Source: Sphingobacterium sp. CZ-UAM
Lineage (GTDB): Bacteria > Bacteroidota > Bacteroidia > Sphingobacteriales > Sphingobacteriaceae
Reading direction: 5' to 3'
Length of the DNA: 64,000 nucleotides
Assembly (NCBI RefSeq): GCF_002000245.1
Contig: NZ_MTCM01000001.1
Coordinates: 1,860,001-1,924,000, forward strand
A program made the translations under genes and the position numbers. This document shows positions 37,325 to 45,131 of the stretch, in pieces (the first letter of the stretch is position 1; the number at the start of each line of letters is the position of its first letter). The notes below the pieces were generated by a model that did not search any database, was not told the origin of the DNA, and was given only the letters and a program-made list of their open reading frames with translations.

Positions 37325-37666
37325 CTATGCTTGACCTTGAGGAGTTCCGAAAGGAAATGCCACTGTTGGATCACCACCTTGTTGCGGTTGTTCAGCAACA
37401 CCCGTATCCATTTTAATCGGACCGTTTAATGCTTCGAAACGATTCACGTTATCAACCAATGCACCTAACAGGCGTTTTGCGTGCTCTGGAGTCAAAACGA
37501 TTCTTGATTTCACTTTTGCTTTTGGCACTCCTGGCATCACACGGATAAAGTCAACCACAAATTCTGTATTAGAGTGAGTGATAATCGCAAGATTTGAGTA
37601 GATTCCTTCTGCTACTTCTTCTGTCAACTCGATGCTCAATTCGTTTTGATTTTGGTTATTTTCCAT
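37325..37666 (-). CDS. DUF3467 family protein
   Basis: 113 residues. Fits DUF3467: ELSIELTEEVAEGIYSNLA, IITHSNTEFVVDFIRVMPG, KAKVKSRIVLTPEHAKRLLGAL, NVNRFEALNG. The family is a small cytoplasmic beta-rich protein widespread in Bacteroidota, with no established role. The Pro/Gln-rich C-terminus (QPQQGGDPTVAF) is disordered. It stands 36 bases downstream of the M42 peptidase gene and is followed by a terminator. Confidence 0.88.
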   Translation of the reverse strand: MENNQNQNELSIELTEEVAEGIYSNLAIITHSNTEFVVDFIRVMPGVPKAKVKSRIVLTPEHAKRLLGALVDNVNRFEALNGPIKMDTGVAEQPQQGGDPTVAFPFGTPQGQA

Positions 37667-37702
37667 AATAATTCTAAATGTAAGTTAATATAATCCTAAA
37701 TT

Positions 37703-38821
37703 TTATTTTGTAAATGTTCTAAAGTCCTGGCCATCCTCGATATGCAGCAATGTCTGATAGATCAAACGGATCACATTGTCAACATCCTCTTTGTGCACCA
37801 TCTCAACCGTTGTATGCATATAACGCAACGGCAAAGAAATCAATGCTGAAGGTACCCCACCATTGCTGTACGCAAAAGCGTCGGTATCAGTCCCTGTATA
37901 ACGTGAGCAGGCCTGACGTTGAAATGGAATATTGTTGTCCTCAGCAACCTTAACCAACAGTTTATTCAAGTTGACCTGAACCGCTGGGGCATAAGATAAT
38001 ACCGGTCCTTTACCCGAGAATAAATCCCCTTGCGTGATCTTGTTGATCATTGGCGTCTGGGTGTCATGCGTCACATCTGTAACGATGGCAACATTCGGCT
38101 TTATACGGTCTGCAATCATTTCAGCACCACGCAAACCAATCTCTTCCTGCACCGAATTTACGATATATAATCCAAATGGCAATTTCTTTTTATTCTCTTT
38201 TAGCAAGCGCGCGACCTCGGCAATCATAAAGCCGCCGGCCCGGTTGTCCAAGGCACGTCCGATATAATAACGGTCGTTCAGGATCGAAAATGTATCTTCA
38301 TAGGTAATCACACAGCCGACGTGTACACCCAAAGCTTCCACCTCCTCTTTGGAGCTGCAGCCACAGTCCAAAAAGATATTTTTCAAGGACGGATTTTCCT
38401 CTTTCTCACCCGAGCGTGTATGAATCGCAGGCCAGCCAAATACCGCCTTCACAATACCTTTTTCGGTATGAATGTTCACACGCTTGGACGGTGCAATCTG
38501 ATGATCTGAACCACCGTTACGCACCACGTAGATCAGTCCGTCCTTCGTAATGTAATTGACAAACCAGGAAATTTCATCCGCATGCGCTTCAATCACGACC
38601 TTATAGGCCGCTTTTGGATTGATAACACCAACGGCTGTACCGTAATTATCTACGAAAGTTTCATCCACATAAGGCTTCAGATAATCCAGCCATAAACGTT
38701 GGCCCTCCCATTCAAAACCTGTGGGCGATGCATTATTTATATATTTTTCAAAAAATGAAAGCGAATCTTTTGTCACGACCGCAGTCGTTTTCTGTTCTTT
38801 TTTCTTATTCTTTTCTGCCAT
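37703..38821 (-). CDS. M42-family metallopeptidase (tetrahedral aminopeptidase-like)
   Basis: 372 residues. Zinc-ligand regions: EAHADEISWFVNYI (His and Asp), GRALDNRAGGFMIAEV (bridging Asp), SVQEEIGLRGAEM (catalytic and ligand Glu), VTDVTHDT (Asp), and a His near the end in LPLRYMHTTVEMVHKED. These large oligomeric enzymes trim peptides in the cytoplasm; related forms act as endoglucanases in annotation only. A Lys-rich N-terminus (NKKKEQKTTAV) is unusual but short. Confidence 0.94.
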   Translation of the reverse strand: MAEKNKKKEQKTTAVVTKDSLSFFEKYINNASPTGFEWEGQRLWLDYLKPYVDETFVDNYGTAVGVINPKAAYKVVIEAHADEISWFVNYITKDGLIYVVRNGGSDHQIAPSKRVNIHTEKGIVKAVFGWPAIHTRSGEKEENPSLKNIFLDCGCSSKEEVEALGVHVGCVITYEDTFSILNDRYYIGRALDNRAGGFMIAEVARLLKENKKKLPFGLYIVNSVQEEIGLRGAEMIADRIKPNVAIVTDVTHDTQTPMINKITQGDLFSGKGPVLSYAPAVQVNLNKLLVKVAEDNNIPFQRQACSRYTGTDTDAFAYSNGGVPSALISLPLRYMHTTVEMVHKEDVDNVIRLIYQTLLHIEDGQDFRTFTK

Positions 38822-38983
38822 CTTTTCCTTTTCTATTTACTTTCGTCAAAATATGAAAATTTCAATGAAATGCAAAAGTAAAAATGTTTTTTAGAATATT
38901 CCTTTTACATTTCACTTTGATTTTATTGAAAAATAAGATTAAACCTTATCTTTACCCTAGTAATTTAAACTGACATAAAATAT

Positions 38984-39799
38984 ATGAATTCAATATTAAG
39001 TGCTATACATTGGAATATAGATCCCGTGATGTTCAACCTTGGTGCATTTGCCCTGCGTTACTATGCCCTGTGTTGGCTTCTCGCTTTTTTTGTTTCCTAT
39101 GTTATTATGCTGCGCATTTTCAAAAAAGAAGGCCGCACGCAGGAACAATTGGACCAACTTTCCATTTATATCTTCCTCGGCACACTGATCGGTGCACGAC
39201 TTGGTCATTGCCTATTCTACGACTTTGATTATTACAAAGACCATATTCTGGAAATTTTCCTTCCTTTCAAATGGGATCAAAACGGGTTCCAAGTCACGGG
39301 TTTCGCCGGATTAGCTTCCCATGGTGGGGCTATCGGTATCCTCACTGCGCTTTACCTCTTCTGTCGCAAAACAAAAACAGACTTTTTATGGTTAGCAGAT
39401 CGATTGGTAGTGGTTGTTCCCATTGCCGGTGCCCTGATCCGTATCGGAAATTTTTTCAATTCAGAGATGGTCGGTACGCCAACAGATTTACCCTGGGCAA
39501 TTATTTTTGAACGTCATGACAACATTCCCCGCCACCCGGGCCAACTTTATGAAGCCATTGCCTACATCATCATCTTTATTATTATCGGCTCCTTATTCAA
39601 GTCAAATCCTAATCGCCAAAAGGGTTGGTTATTTGGCGTTTTCATGGTCTTATTATTTGGGGCACGGATGGTATTGGAACATTTTAAACTTGACCAGGAA
39701 GATTTTGAACAAAACATGATCCTCAATATGGGACAACTATTGAGTATACCCTTTATTCTGGTCGGTCTTTATTTTATTTTCCGAAAGCCAAAAGCGTAA
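38984..39799 (+). CDS. lgt: Prolipoprotein diacylglyceryl transferase
   Basis: 271 residues with about seven transmembrane helices. The Lgt signature is present: GARLGHCLFYDFDYY, SHGGAIGILTALYLF and IRIGNFFNSEMVGTPTDLPW. It attaches diacylglycerol from phosphatidylglycerol to the lipobox Cys of prelipoproteins, the step used by the several lipoproteins in this window. A -7-like box TATCTTTA (38947-38954) lies ahead of it. Single-gene unit. Confidence 0.97.
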   Translation: MNSILSAIHWNIDPVMFNLGAFALRYYALCWLLAFFVSYVIMLRIFKKEGRTQEQLDQLSIYIFLGTLIGARLGHCLFYDFDYYKDHILEIFLPFKWDQNGFQVTGFAGLASHGGAIGILTALYLFCRKTKTDFLWLADRLVVVVPIAGALIRIGNFFNSEMVGTPTDLPWAIIFERHDNIPRHPGQLYEAIAYIIIFIIIGSLFKSNPNRQKGWLFGVFMVLLFGARMVLEHFKLDQEDFEQNMILNMGQLLSIPFILVGLYFIFRKPKA

Positions 39800-39842
39800 A
39801 ACAGCCTGCGATCAGCAATCGTTTACAAAATATAGATTTAAC

Positions 39843-39878
39843 AAGGCATCTTTTCTGAGAAAGATGCCTTTTTTTATA
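39843..39878 (+). terminator. Terminator of lgt
   Basis: Hairpin AAGGCATCTT ... AAGATGCCTT followed by a run of T, 44 bases after the lgt stop. Confidence 0.9.
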
Positions 39879-39972
39879 TCCTGTCCAAAGTCCTGCAAGC
39901 GCTATCCGGGTTTTGGTTTCTGTTCGCCCGTGCTAGCTATCTGCCCCGATACAGATACCTAGCCGAGACGGC

Positions 39973-40132
39973 ATGAATCCACCATGAATCCATGCTGAGT
40001 CCGTGGTGAGTCCGAGTCTAACACGGGGTCAACACGGATCCATTATCGTAGCATAGTGGATACACCTGCTTGTAGAGTCGAATAAGGCCCGAATCAGCTT
40101 CGAACAGGGAGCGCACAGCTGTCGAATACCGC
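39973..40132. repeat. Island of degenerate 11-bp units (island 1)
   Basis: Between lgt and trpB there is no gene, but the DNA is built in 11-bp steps. Units at 39973, 39984, 39995, 40006, 40017 and 40028 (ATGAATCCACC, ATGAATCCATG, CTGAGTCCGTG, GTGAGTCCGAG, TCTAACACGGG, GTCAACACGGA), then out of phase at 40078, 40089, 40100, 40111, 40122 (TCGAATAAGGC, CCGAATCAGCT, TCGAACAGGGA, GCGCACAGCTG, TCGAATACCGC). The motif CGAATAAGG-Y-CCGAA recurs in island 2 at 59779. GC content is higher than in neighbouring spacers. Confidence 0.65.
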
Positions 40133-40265
40133 CCATAACACGGACTCCATATCTAATTTTTAAAACTAAATTATCTTGTCTTTGCCACCAAAGATTCCAA
40201 AGATTGCTATATTTAGGCTTCTTTTATGATCAAATATTTTTACAACAAGAAAACTTAAGCCTAAA

Positions 40266-41456
40266 ATGAGTCTAGAAAAGTGCGCATCTGTTGAAGCGAA
40301 CGAAAACATGCTTCAATACAATGGTAAATATGGTGAGTACGGTGGGTCCTTTATCCCACCTGTTTTGGAGAGCCAGTTAAACAAGTTAGCTGAATTTTTC
40401 GACAGCCATGTACAGAAAGAAGAATTCCAAAAAGAATTTATCGCCATCCTCAAACATTATGTCGGACGGCCATCGCCTTTGTATTTTGCCAAAAACCTGA
40501 GTGACTATGTTGGTTCGAGGATCTACTTAAAACGGGAGGACCTCAACCACACGGGTTCACATAAGATAAACAATTGTATCGGTCAGATCTTATTAGCCAA
40601 ACAAATGGGCGCTACGGAGATCATTGCTGAAACCGGTGCAGGACAACATGGTGTCGCTACGGCTACAGCTGCGGCATTGTTAAATATCCCATGCAAAGTA
40701 TTTATGGGCGAGATTGATGCCGCCCGTCAGGCGCTGAATGTCAAACGGATGGAATTATTGGGTGCTCAGGTTGTCACCACAAACCTCGGAAGCCGTACAC
40801 TCAAAGACGCTGTTGATGCAGCTTTGATGTACTATGTCGAAAATCCTTCTTCCTATTACCTGTTGGGCTCACATGTCGGGCCCCATCCCTACCCTAAAAT
40901 GGTCGGATATTTTCAGAGCGTTATCGGGAAAGAAGCCCGGCAACAGATCCTTGAACAGGAAGGACGTCTTCCGGACAGCATTTTTGCCTGTGTAGGCGGC
41001 GGTTCGAATGCCATCGGTTTATTTTCGGGTTTTCTGGAGGACCAAGAAGTGGAAATCAATGGTGGCGAAGGTGGTGGTTCGGGAACCTATCCTAAAACAG
41101 CCGCAACCTTATCATTTGGCAAGCCCACTGTATTCCAAGGCACCTATTCCTATTGTTTAGTCGATGACGAAGGTAATCCAATTCCTTCCACCTCAGTGTC
41201 CGCAGGGCTGGATTATCCCGGCATATCACCCCAGCATGCTGCTTTAAAGGACAGCAATAGGGCTAATTACTATCCGGTAACAGATGATGAAGCAATTGCT
41301 GCCTATAAACTGCTTTCCAGATTAGAAGGAATTATCCCGGCAATCGAATCCTCGCATGCAGTTGCTCTGGCGGTCAAATTACTGAAAGACAAAAACAAAC
41401 TCGCCATCGTCAACCTATCTGGACGTGGTGACAAGGATGTAGATCGTGAATTTTAA
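40266..41456 (+). CDS. trpB: Tryptophan synthase beta chain, stand-alone
   Basis: 396 residues. PLP Lys in LKREDLNHTGSHKINN, catalytic Glu in IAETGAGQHGVATATAAAL, phosphate cup GGGSNAIG and a C-terminal SGRGDKD. The first block YNGKYGEYGGSFIPPVLESQL is typical of TrpB1 in Bacteroidota. It condenses indole and serine to tryptophan. No trpA or other trp gene is adjacent, and the C-terminus ends at DVDREF, shorter than in many TrpB. It may be a second copy or an orphan; the window cannot show which. Confidence 0.93.
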   Translation: MSLEKCASVEANENMLQYNGKYGEYGGSFIPPVLESQLNKLAEFFDSHVQKEEFQKEFIAILKHYVGRPSPLYFAKNLSDYVGSRIYLKREDLNHTGSHKINNCIGQILLAKQMGATEIIAETGAGQHGVATATAAALLNIPCKVFMGEIDAARQALNVKRMELLGAQVVTTNLGSRTLKDAVDAALMYYVENPSSYYLLGSHVGPHPYPKMVGYFQSVIGKEARQQILEQEGRLPDSIFACVGGGSNAIGLFSGFLEDQEVEINGGEGGGSGTYPKTAATLSFGKPTVFQGTYSYCLVDDEGNPIPSTSVSAGLDYPGISPQHAALKDSNRANYYPVTDDEAIAAYKLLSRLEGIIPAIESSHAVALAVKLLKDKNKLAIVNLSGRGDKDVDREF

Positions 41457-41469
41457 CTGCTCCCATCAC

Positions 41470-41514
41470 AGCTTGTCTTACAAATTCCCCTATCGGGATT
41501 TTGTAAGACAAGCT
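41470..41514. other. Long hairpin between trpB and the L,D-transpeptidase gene
   Basis: AGCTTGTCTTACAAA (41470-41484) pairs exactly with 41500-41514, a 15-bp stem, with further partial pairing inside the loop. There is no T run, so it is not a typical terminator. It could shield the trpB 3' end or separate expression of the two genes. Confidence 0.6.
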
Positions 41515-41568
41515 GAATTGCATCGGGCATGCCCAACACCTAACGACAATTCGCAAACAACAGAAGCC

Positions 41569-42111
41569 ATGAAGCAAAGTAAACCTCACCGCAGTTGGTT
41601 AAAAATTGGAATCGCCGTACTGCTCCTGTCCATGATAGTGCTAACGGCCTATAACCTTTATCCCGAATCGCGCCTACCCCAAAATACGGTGGTCGACAAA
41701 CTTGTGGTTTACAAATCCAAGCGTAGCCTATTGGCTTATGCAGATGGCAGATTGCTCAAATCTTACCGTATTTCACTCGGTGGACAGCCCATAGGTGCAA
41801 AAGAAATCGAAGGCGATCTAAAGACCCCGGAAGGATTGTATGTGATCAACGATAAGAATCCACATAGTGACTATCATAAAAATTTAGGGGTCTCCTATCC
41901 CAATGAAAAGGATATTGCTCATGCCAAAACCCTGGGTAAAGCTGCTGGTGGTGATATTAAAATCCATGGTCTGCTCAATGGAATGGGGTTTATCGGTAAA
42001 CTACAACGCTATGTAGACTGGACTCTCGGTTGCATGGCCTTGACCGATACGGAAATTGACGAACTCTATCAGGCTGTTCCTATAGGTACAGCCATTGAAA
42101 TTCATCCATAG
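41569..42111 (+). CDS. L,D-transpeptidase (YkuD-domain), membrane anchored
   Basis: 180 residues from the ATG at 41569; an upstream ATG at 41446 lies inside trpB and would read through the hairpin, so it is unlikely. N-terminal anchor LKIGIAVLLLSMIVLTAYNLY, then a YkuD domain: LVVYKSKRSLLAYADGRLL, TPEGLYVINDKNPHSDYHK, and the catalytic pair in KIHGLLNG and WTLGCMALTDTEIDEL (His and Cys). It should form 3-3 cross-links or attach proteins in peptidoglycan. It follows trpB by 112 bases. Confidence 0.9.
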   Translation: MKQSKPHRSWLKIGIAVLLLSMIVLTAYNLYPESRLPQNTVVDKLVVYKSKRSLLAYADGRLLKSYRISLGGQPIGAKEIEGDLKTPEGLYVINDKNPHSDYHKNLGVSYPNEKDIAHAKTLGKAAGGDIKIHGLLNGMGFIGKLQRYVDWTLGCMALTDTEIDELYQAVPIGTAIEIHP

Positions 42112-42273
42112 TATTCCGGCAGGCTCACACGCAGATGCTGAACTGCTGTAATCCTAGTCTTCTGTTTAACTTTCCCAAAACTCTACAACATATGCCCCAA
42201 ATCTTACAACAGAATGTCTGATTAATTTGCGATTTTTGGGTTTAGATTTGTAACTTGTATTAAAAAAAACCGA

Positions 42274-42846
42274 ATGAAACTCGCAATAAAGAATATGGTA
42301 TGCAATAGGTGCATCATGGTTGTCGAAAACGAATTGGCCAAGCTTAATCTCCATGTTAAACATATTTCTTTAGGACAGGTCGAAATTGAAGAAACGTTGA
42401 ATAAAGAACAATCTGCACAATTGGCCGCGAACTTCTCTGCCCTTGGCTTTGAATTGATCGACGACAAGCGAACAGTGCTGATTGAACAGGTCAAACATCT
42501 GGTACTGGATCTCATCCGTAATCAACATAATAACACCAATCTCAATTTATCAGAGATCATCAGCAATGAGATTTATCACGATTACAACTATATTTCGAAT
42601 CTATTTTCGGATGTGGAAGGCATGACCATTGAGAAATATTTCATCAGTCAAAAGATCGAATATGTCAAGGAATTATTGGTGTACGACGAACTGACTTTAA
42701 GTGAGATAGCTTATCAGCTGAATTACTCCAGTGTCGCTTATTTGAGCAACCAATTTAAAAAAGTAACCGGACTGACACCAAGTCATTTCAAGCATATCAA
42801 GGAGAATAAACGGAAACCCTTGGATAAGATTCAAGATGCCGGATAA
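42274..42846 (+). CDS. AraC-family regulator with N-terminal HMA metal-binding domain
   Basis: 190 residues. The first 70 form an HMA-like ferredoxin fold with the metal motif MVCNRC (Cys10 and Cys13). The C-terminal part is an AraC HTH: IEKYFISQKIEYVKELLVYDELTLSEIAYQLNYSSVAYLSNQFKKVTGLTPSHFK. The fusion suggests that a metal ion (Cu+ or similar) or metal-donor contact changes its DNA binding. A -7 box TAGATTTG (42243-42250) is ahead of it. No metal transporter lies next to it, so its targets are elsewhere or unknown. Confidence 0.88.
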   Translation: MKLAIKNMVCNRCIMVVENELAKLNLHVKHISLGQVEIEETLNKEQSAQLAANFSALGFELIDDKRTVLIEQVKHLVLDLIRNQHNNTNLNLSEIISNEIYHDYNYISNLFSDVEGMTIEKYFISQKIEYVKELLVYDELTLSEIAYQLNYSSVAYLSNQFKKVTGLTPSHFKHIKENKRKPLDKIQDAG

Positions 42847-42907
42847 CCCTTGTCCTTGTCGCCAACCTGCGCCGGGTATATCAGATCATTATCCTATCCC
42901 CACAAGA

Positions 42908-42946
42908 AAAAAAGAAAAGGCTTCCGAGCGGAAGCCTTTCTTTTAA
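42908..42946. terminator. Bidirectional terminator
   Basis: Hairpin AAAGGCTTCC-GAGC-GGAAGCCTTT with A-rich and T-rich flanks, between the AraC-HMA gene (plus) and the DUF4954 gene (minus, stop at 42943, partly overlapping). Confidence 0.85.
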
Positions 42947-45123
42947 AATTGCCCTTTCAAATTAGCAACCCTTATTTTAAATAACTCTAATTCGTTTTGT
43001 TGTTGATTGATAAAGGCGTTTTCGGCTAATTTCCCGACGACGATATCACGTTCTTCCTCATTGGCATATACCATATTCTTGAACGGATTTTTATAATCTT
43101 TCGCACGGGATTTATAGATCTGCTCGCCTATCCAGATTCGGTGCCCCAAAGCCTGATCCAACAAAGATACAATTTTATCTTTGGATATTTCCATCCCTTC
43201 CAAATGCAGAATTTCAATCAGCGACAGCAAGGCATGTTTTCGCTTATCCAATGGGTAGCCTTTGCTGCGCTCGTGATAAAATTCATGAATATCGTCCCAG
43301 GAATCAATCTCTTTTGATTTAATATCATCCAGGAAAACCTGCAAAGCAGTGCTTTCGATAAGCTGTCCACCGATATTTTCCCAGTTGGTCCGCTGCGCAG
43401 TGGCGAGGCTCGCAAAGATTTCATCCAGCGATTGACCTTCCTCAAGCGCTTCCATCAGGTGCAAAACACCATAATACTTGATAAATGAACGATAGAGATG
43501 ATAGGCTTCGCCTACTTTCTGAATCACCGTAGGTCTGCGCGAATTCTCAGCTCCGGATAAAACAATAGTCTTATCTTTTAGATCAATATTGTTGGCAAGT
43601 AAAGCACGTCCTGCTACAATACGCTCCGCCCGTGTTTTGTTTTCTTCGGGCTGGAGGCTTTCCGATACGGCAAAAGCAAGTGTTTCCATTCCGGCGAACA
43701 TCTCATTGACGGTATCCGGAGCCAACATATCGTACTCAAAATATTGGTTTTTAAAATGCCTATTGTCCCGGGCCTCGTACTTATTGGCATTGCGCACCAG
43801 GGCGTACATATTATACATAAACCAATAGCCTGGGATAAGTACGAGCCGATCATGCTGCACGTCATTGCTGACCAATGTAAAAGGCAATTGGATATCCAGC
43901 TCATGTAGAAAGTCCCCCTTGACAATTAGACAATAGGAGGCAAATCTCGAGTTATGTTTCAGACTTACACATAGTCCCGGCCAGAAGCCACGCCCAGCGA
44001 TAATCTCGCCATCCGCTGCCCTGGAATTGTGGTTTGATCCTACAGTAGCCCCAGCGGCCATATTACTTTGTCCCATGACCAATGCGGCACAGAGGAAAGA
44101 ATTATTATGGTGTTGTTCGTGTGCCGGAAAGATCAGCGAGTTAAGCACTTCGCAACAGGATATTGTCGAATTATCGCCGAGATAGGAATTGATCAGCCGG
44201 GCGCCATATTTCAGTTGCGAGTAAGAAGCCAAAATAAAACGTACCGCTTTTACACCATAGAATATACGGCAACCGTAACCAATGATACCATTGACCAATT
44301 CACAGCCTTCACCGATCTGCGTATAGGATTCCTGTGATGAATTCACCGTCACATTCTTCAGCTTATTCACTCCTTTGATATAGGCATCTGTACCGATCTT
44401 CACATTCTTGATCGTAAAGGTATTTTTGATGACACAGCGATCACCGATCTGGCTATAATAGCCACGTTGCGTACCAAACTTCTGGTCTGTAAGTTCTTCA
44501 AAACGATGTTGCAGTTCCCGATCATGGCGATTTCGTGTCCACAGGTAGACGTCGGCAGCCTGCATCCCATCGAAAGGATAGACCGAACGTGCACCATTTT
44601 CATTACAGAGCTCCAGTTGGATGCGTTTACCCGATTCCTCGCCATCGCGCAGGATTCCATTTCCAAATTTGGCCGTGCTTCCGGTCTCCATCTCCTTGAT
44701 CTGACTCAGCAGCACTTCGTTGCCCACAATAAAATAGGATAAATAACCGATATGATGTACAGCGACATCATCGCCAAAATCCGAACTGATAATGGTCGAA
44801 TGATACAGGCCGATCGGAAGTTTTAAATTCCGGTACTCCAAATAGCTGGGACTGAGATTTCCGATCCGAACCAGGCCATAGAATTTACAGTGTTGAATCT
44901 GCTTGGGATCAAAGATTGCAGAAACTTTTACTCTGGACCAGTCGCTCGACCAATTTCCGTTGGCGATGAGCTGCTGAATCTCATCTGCTGTAAGGTCACG
45001 GTAGTCATTACGTGGATTTTGCTGAAAACGCAGGGTATACTCATCCTGCCCTTCCTGGAGAAACTCATTTGGGATAAAATCATATCCCAAATGCTCCAAA
45101 GGTATTTTCTTTAATACACTCAT
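42943..45123 (-). CDS. DUF4954 family protein with left-handed beta-helix repeats
   Basis: 726 residues, matching the DUF4954 family of Bacteroidota. The middle part has hexapeptide-type steps (IGDRCVIKNTFTIKNVKIGTDAYIKGVNKL, GCELVNGIIGYGCRIFYGV, YGARLINSYLGDNSTISCCEVL), the pattern of acyl- or nucleotidyl-transferase beta helices. The C-terminal 250 residues are helical. No reaction is established. It starts 8 bases after glmS, so it may act in amino-sugar or UDP-GlcNAc metabolism; that is inference from context. Confidence 0.85.
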   Translation of the reverse strand: MSVLKKIPLEHLGYDFIPNEFLQEGQDEYTLRFQQNPRNDYRDLTADEIQQLIANGNWSSDWSRVKVSAIFDPKQIQHCKFYGLVRIGNLSPSYLEYRNLKLPIGLYHSTIISSDFGDDVAVHHIGYLSYFIVGNEVLLSQIKEMETGSTAKFGNGILRDGEESGKRIQLELCNENGARSVYPFDGMQAADVYLWTRNRHDRELQHRFEELTDQKFGTQRGYYSQIGDRCVIKNTFTIKNVKIGTDAYIKGVNKLKNVTVNSSQESYTQIGEGCELVNGIIGYGCRIFYGVKAVRFILASYSQLKYGARLINSYLGDNSTISCCEVLNSLIFPAHEQHHNNSFLCAALVMGQSNMAAGATVGSNHNSRAADGEIIAGRGFWPGLCVSLKHNSRFASYCLIVKGDFLHELDIQLPFTLVSNDVQHDRLVLIPGYWFMYNMYALVRNANKYEARDNRHFKNQYFEYDMLAPDTVNEMFAGMETLAFAVSESLQPEENKTRAERIVAGRALLANNIDLKDKTIVLSGAENSRRPTVIQKVGEAYHLYRSFIKYYGVLHLMEALEEGQSLDEIFASLATAQRTNWENIGGQLIESTALQVFLDDIKSKEIDSWDDIHEFYHERSKGYPLDKRKHALLSLIEILHLEGMEISKDKIVSLLDQALGHRIWIGEQIYKSRAKDYKNPFKNMVYANEEERDIVVGKLAENAFINQQQNELELFKIRVANLKGQF

Positions 45124-45131
45124 GCGCCTCC

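Noticed and set aside
39900..40150. CRISPR array in the repeat-rich spacer
   Set aside because: The units are 11 bp, degenerate and contiguous, without 20-50 bp repeats separated by unique spacers, and no cas genes are in the window.
41446..41568. Upstream start for the L,D-transpeptidase
   Set aside because: It begins inside trpB and passes through the 15-bp hairpin; the encoded stretch has no signal or domain character, while the ATG at 41569 gives a normal membrane anchor.
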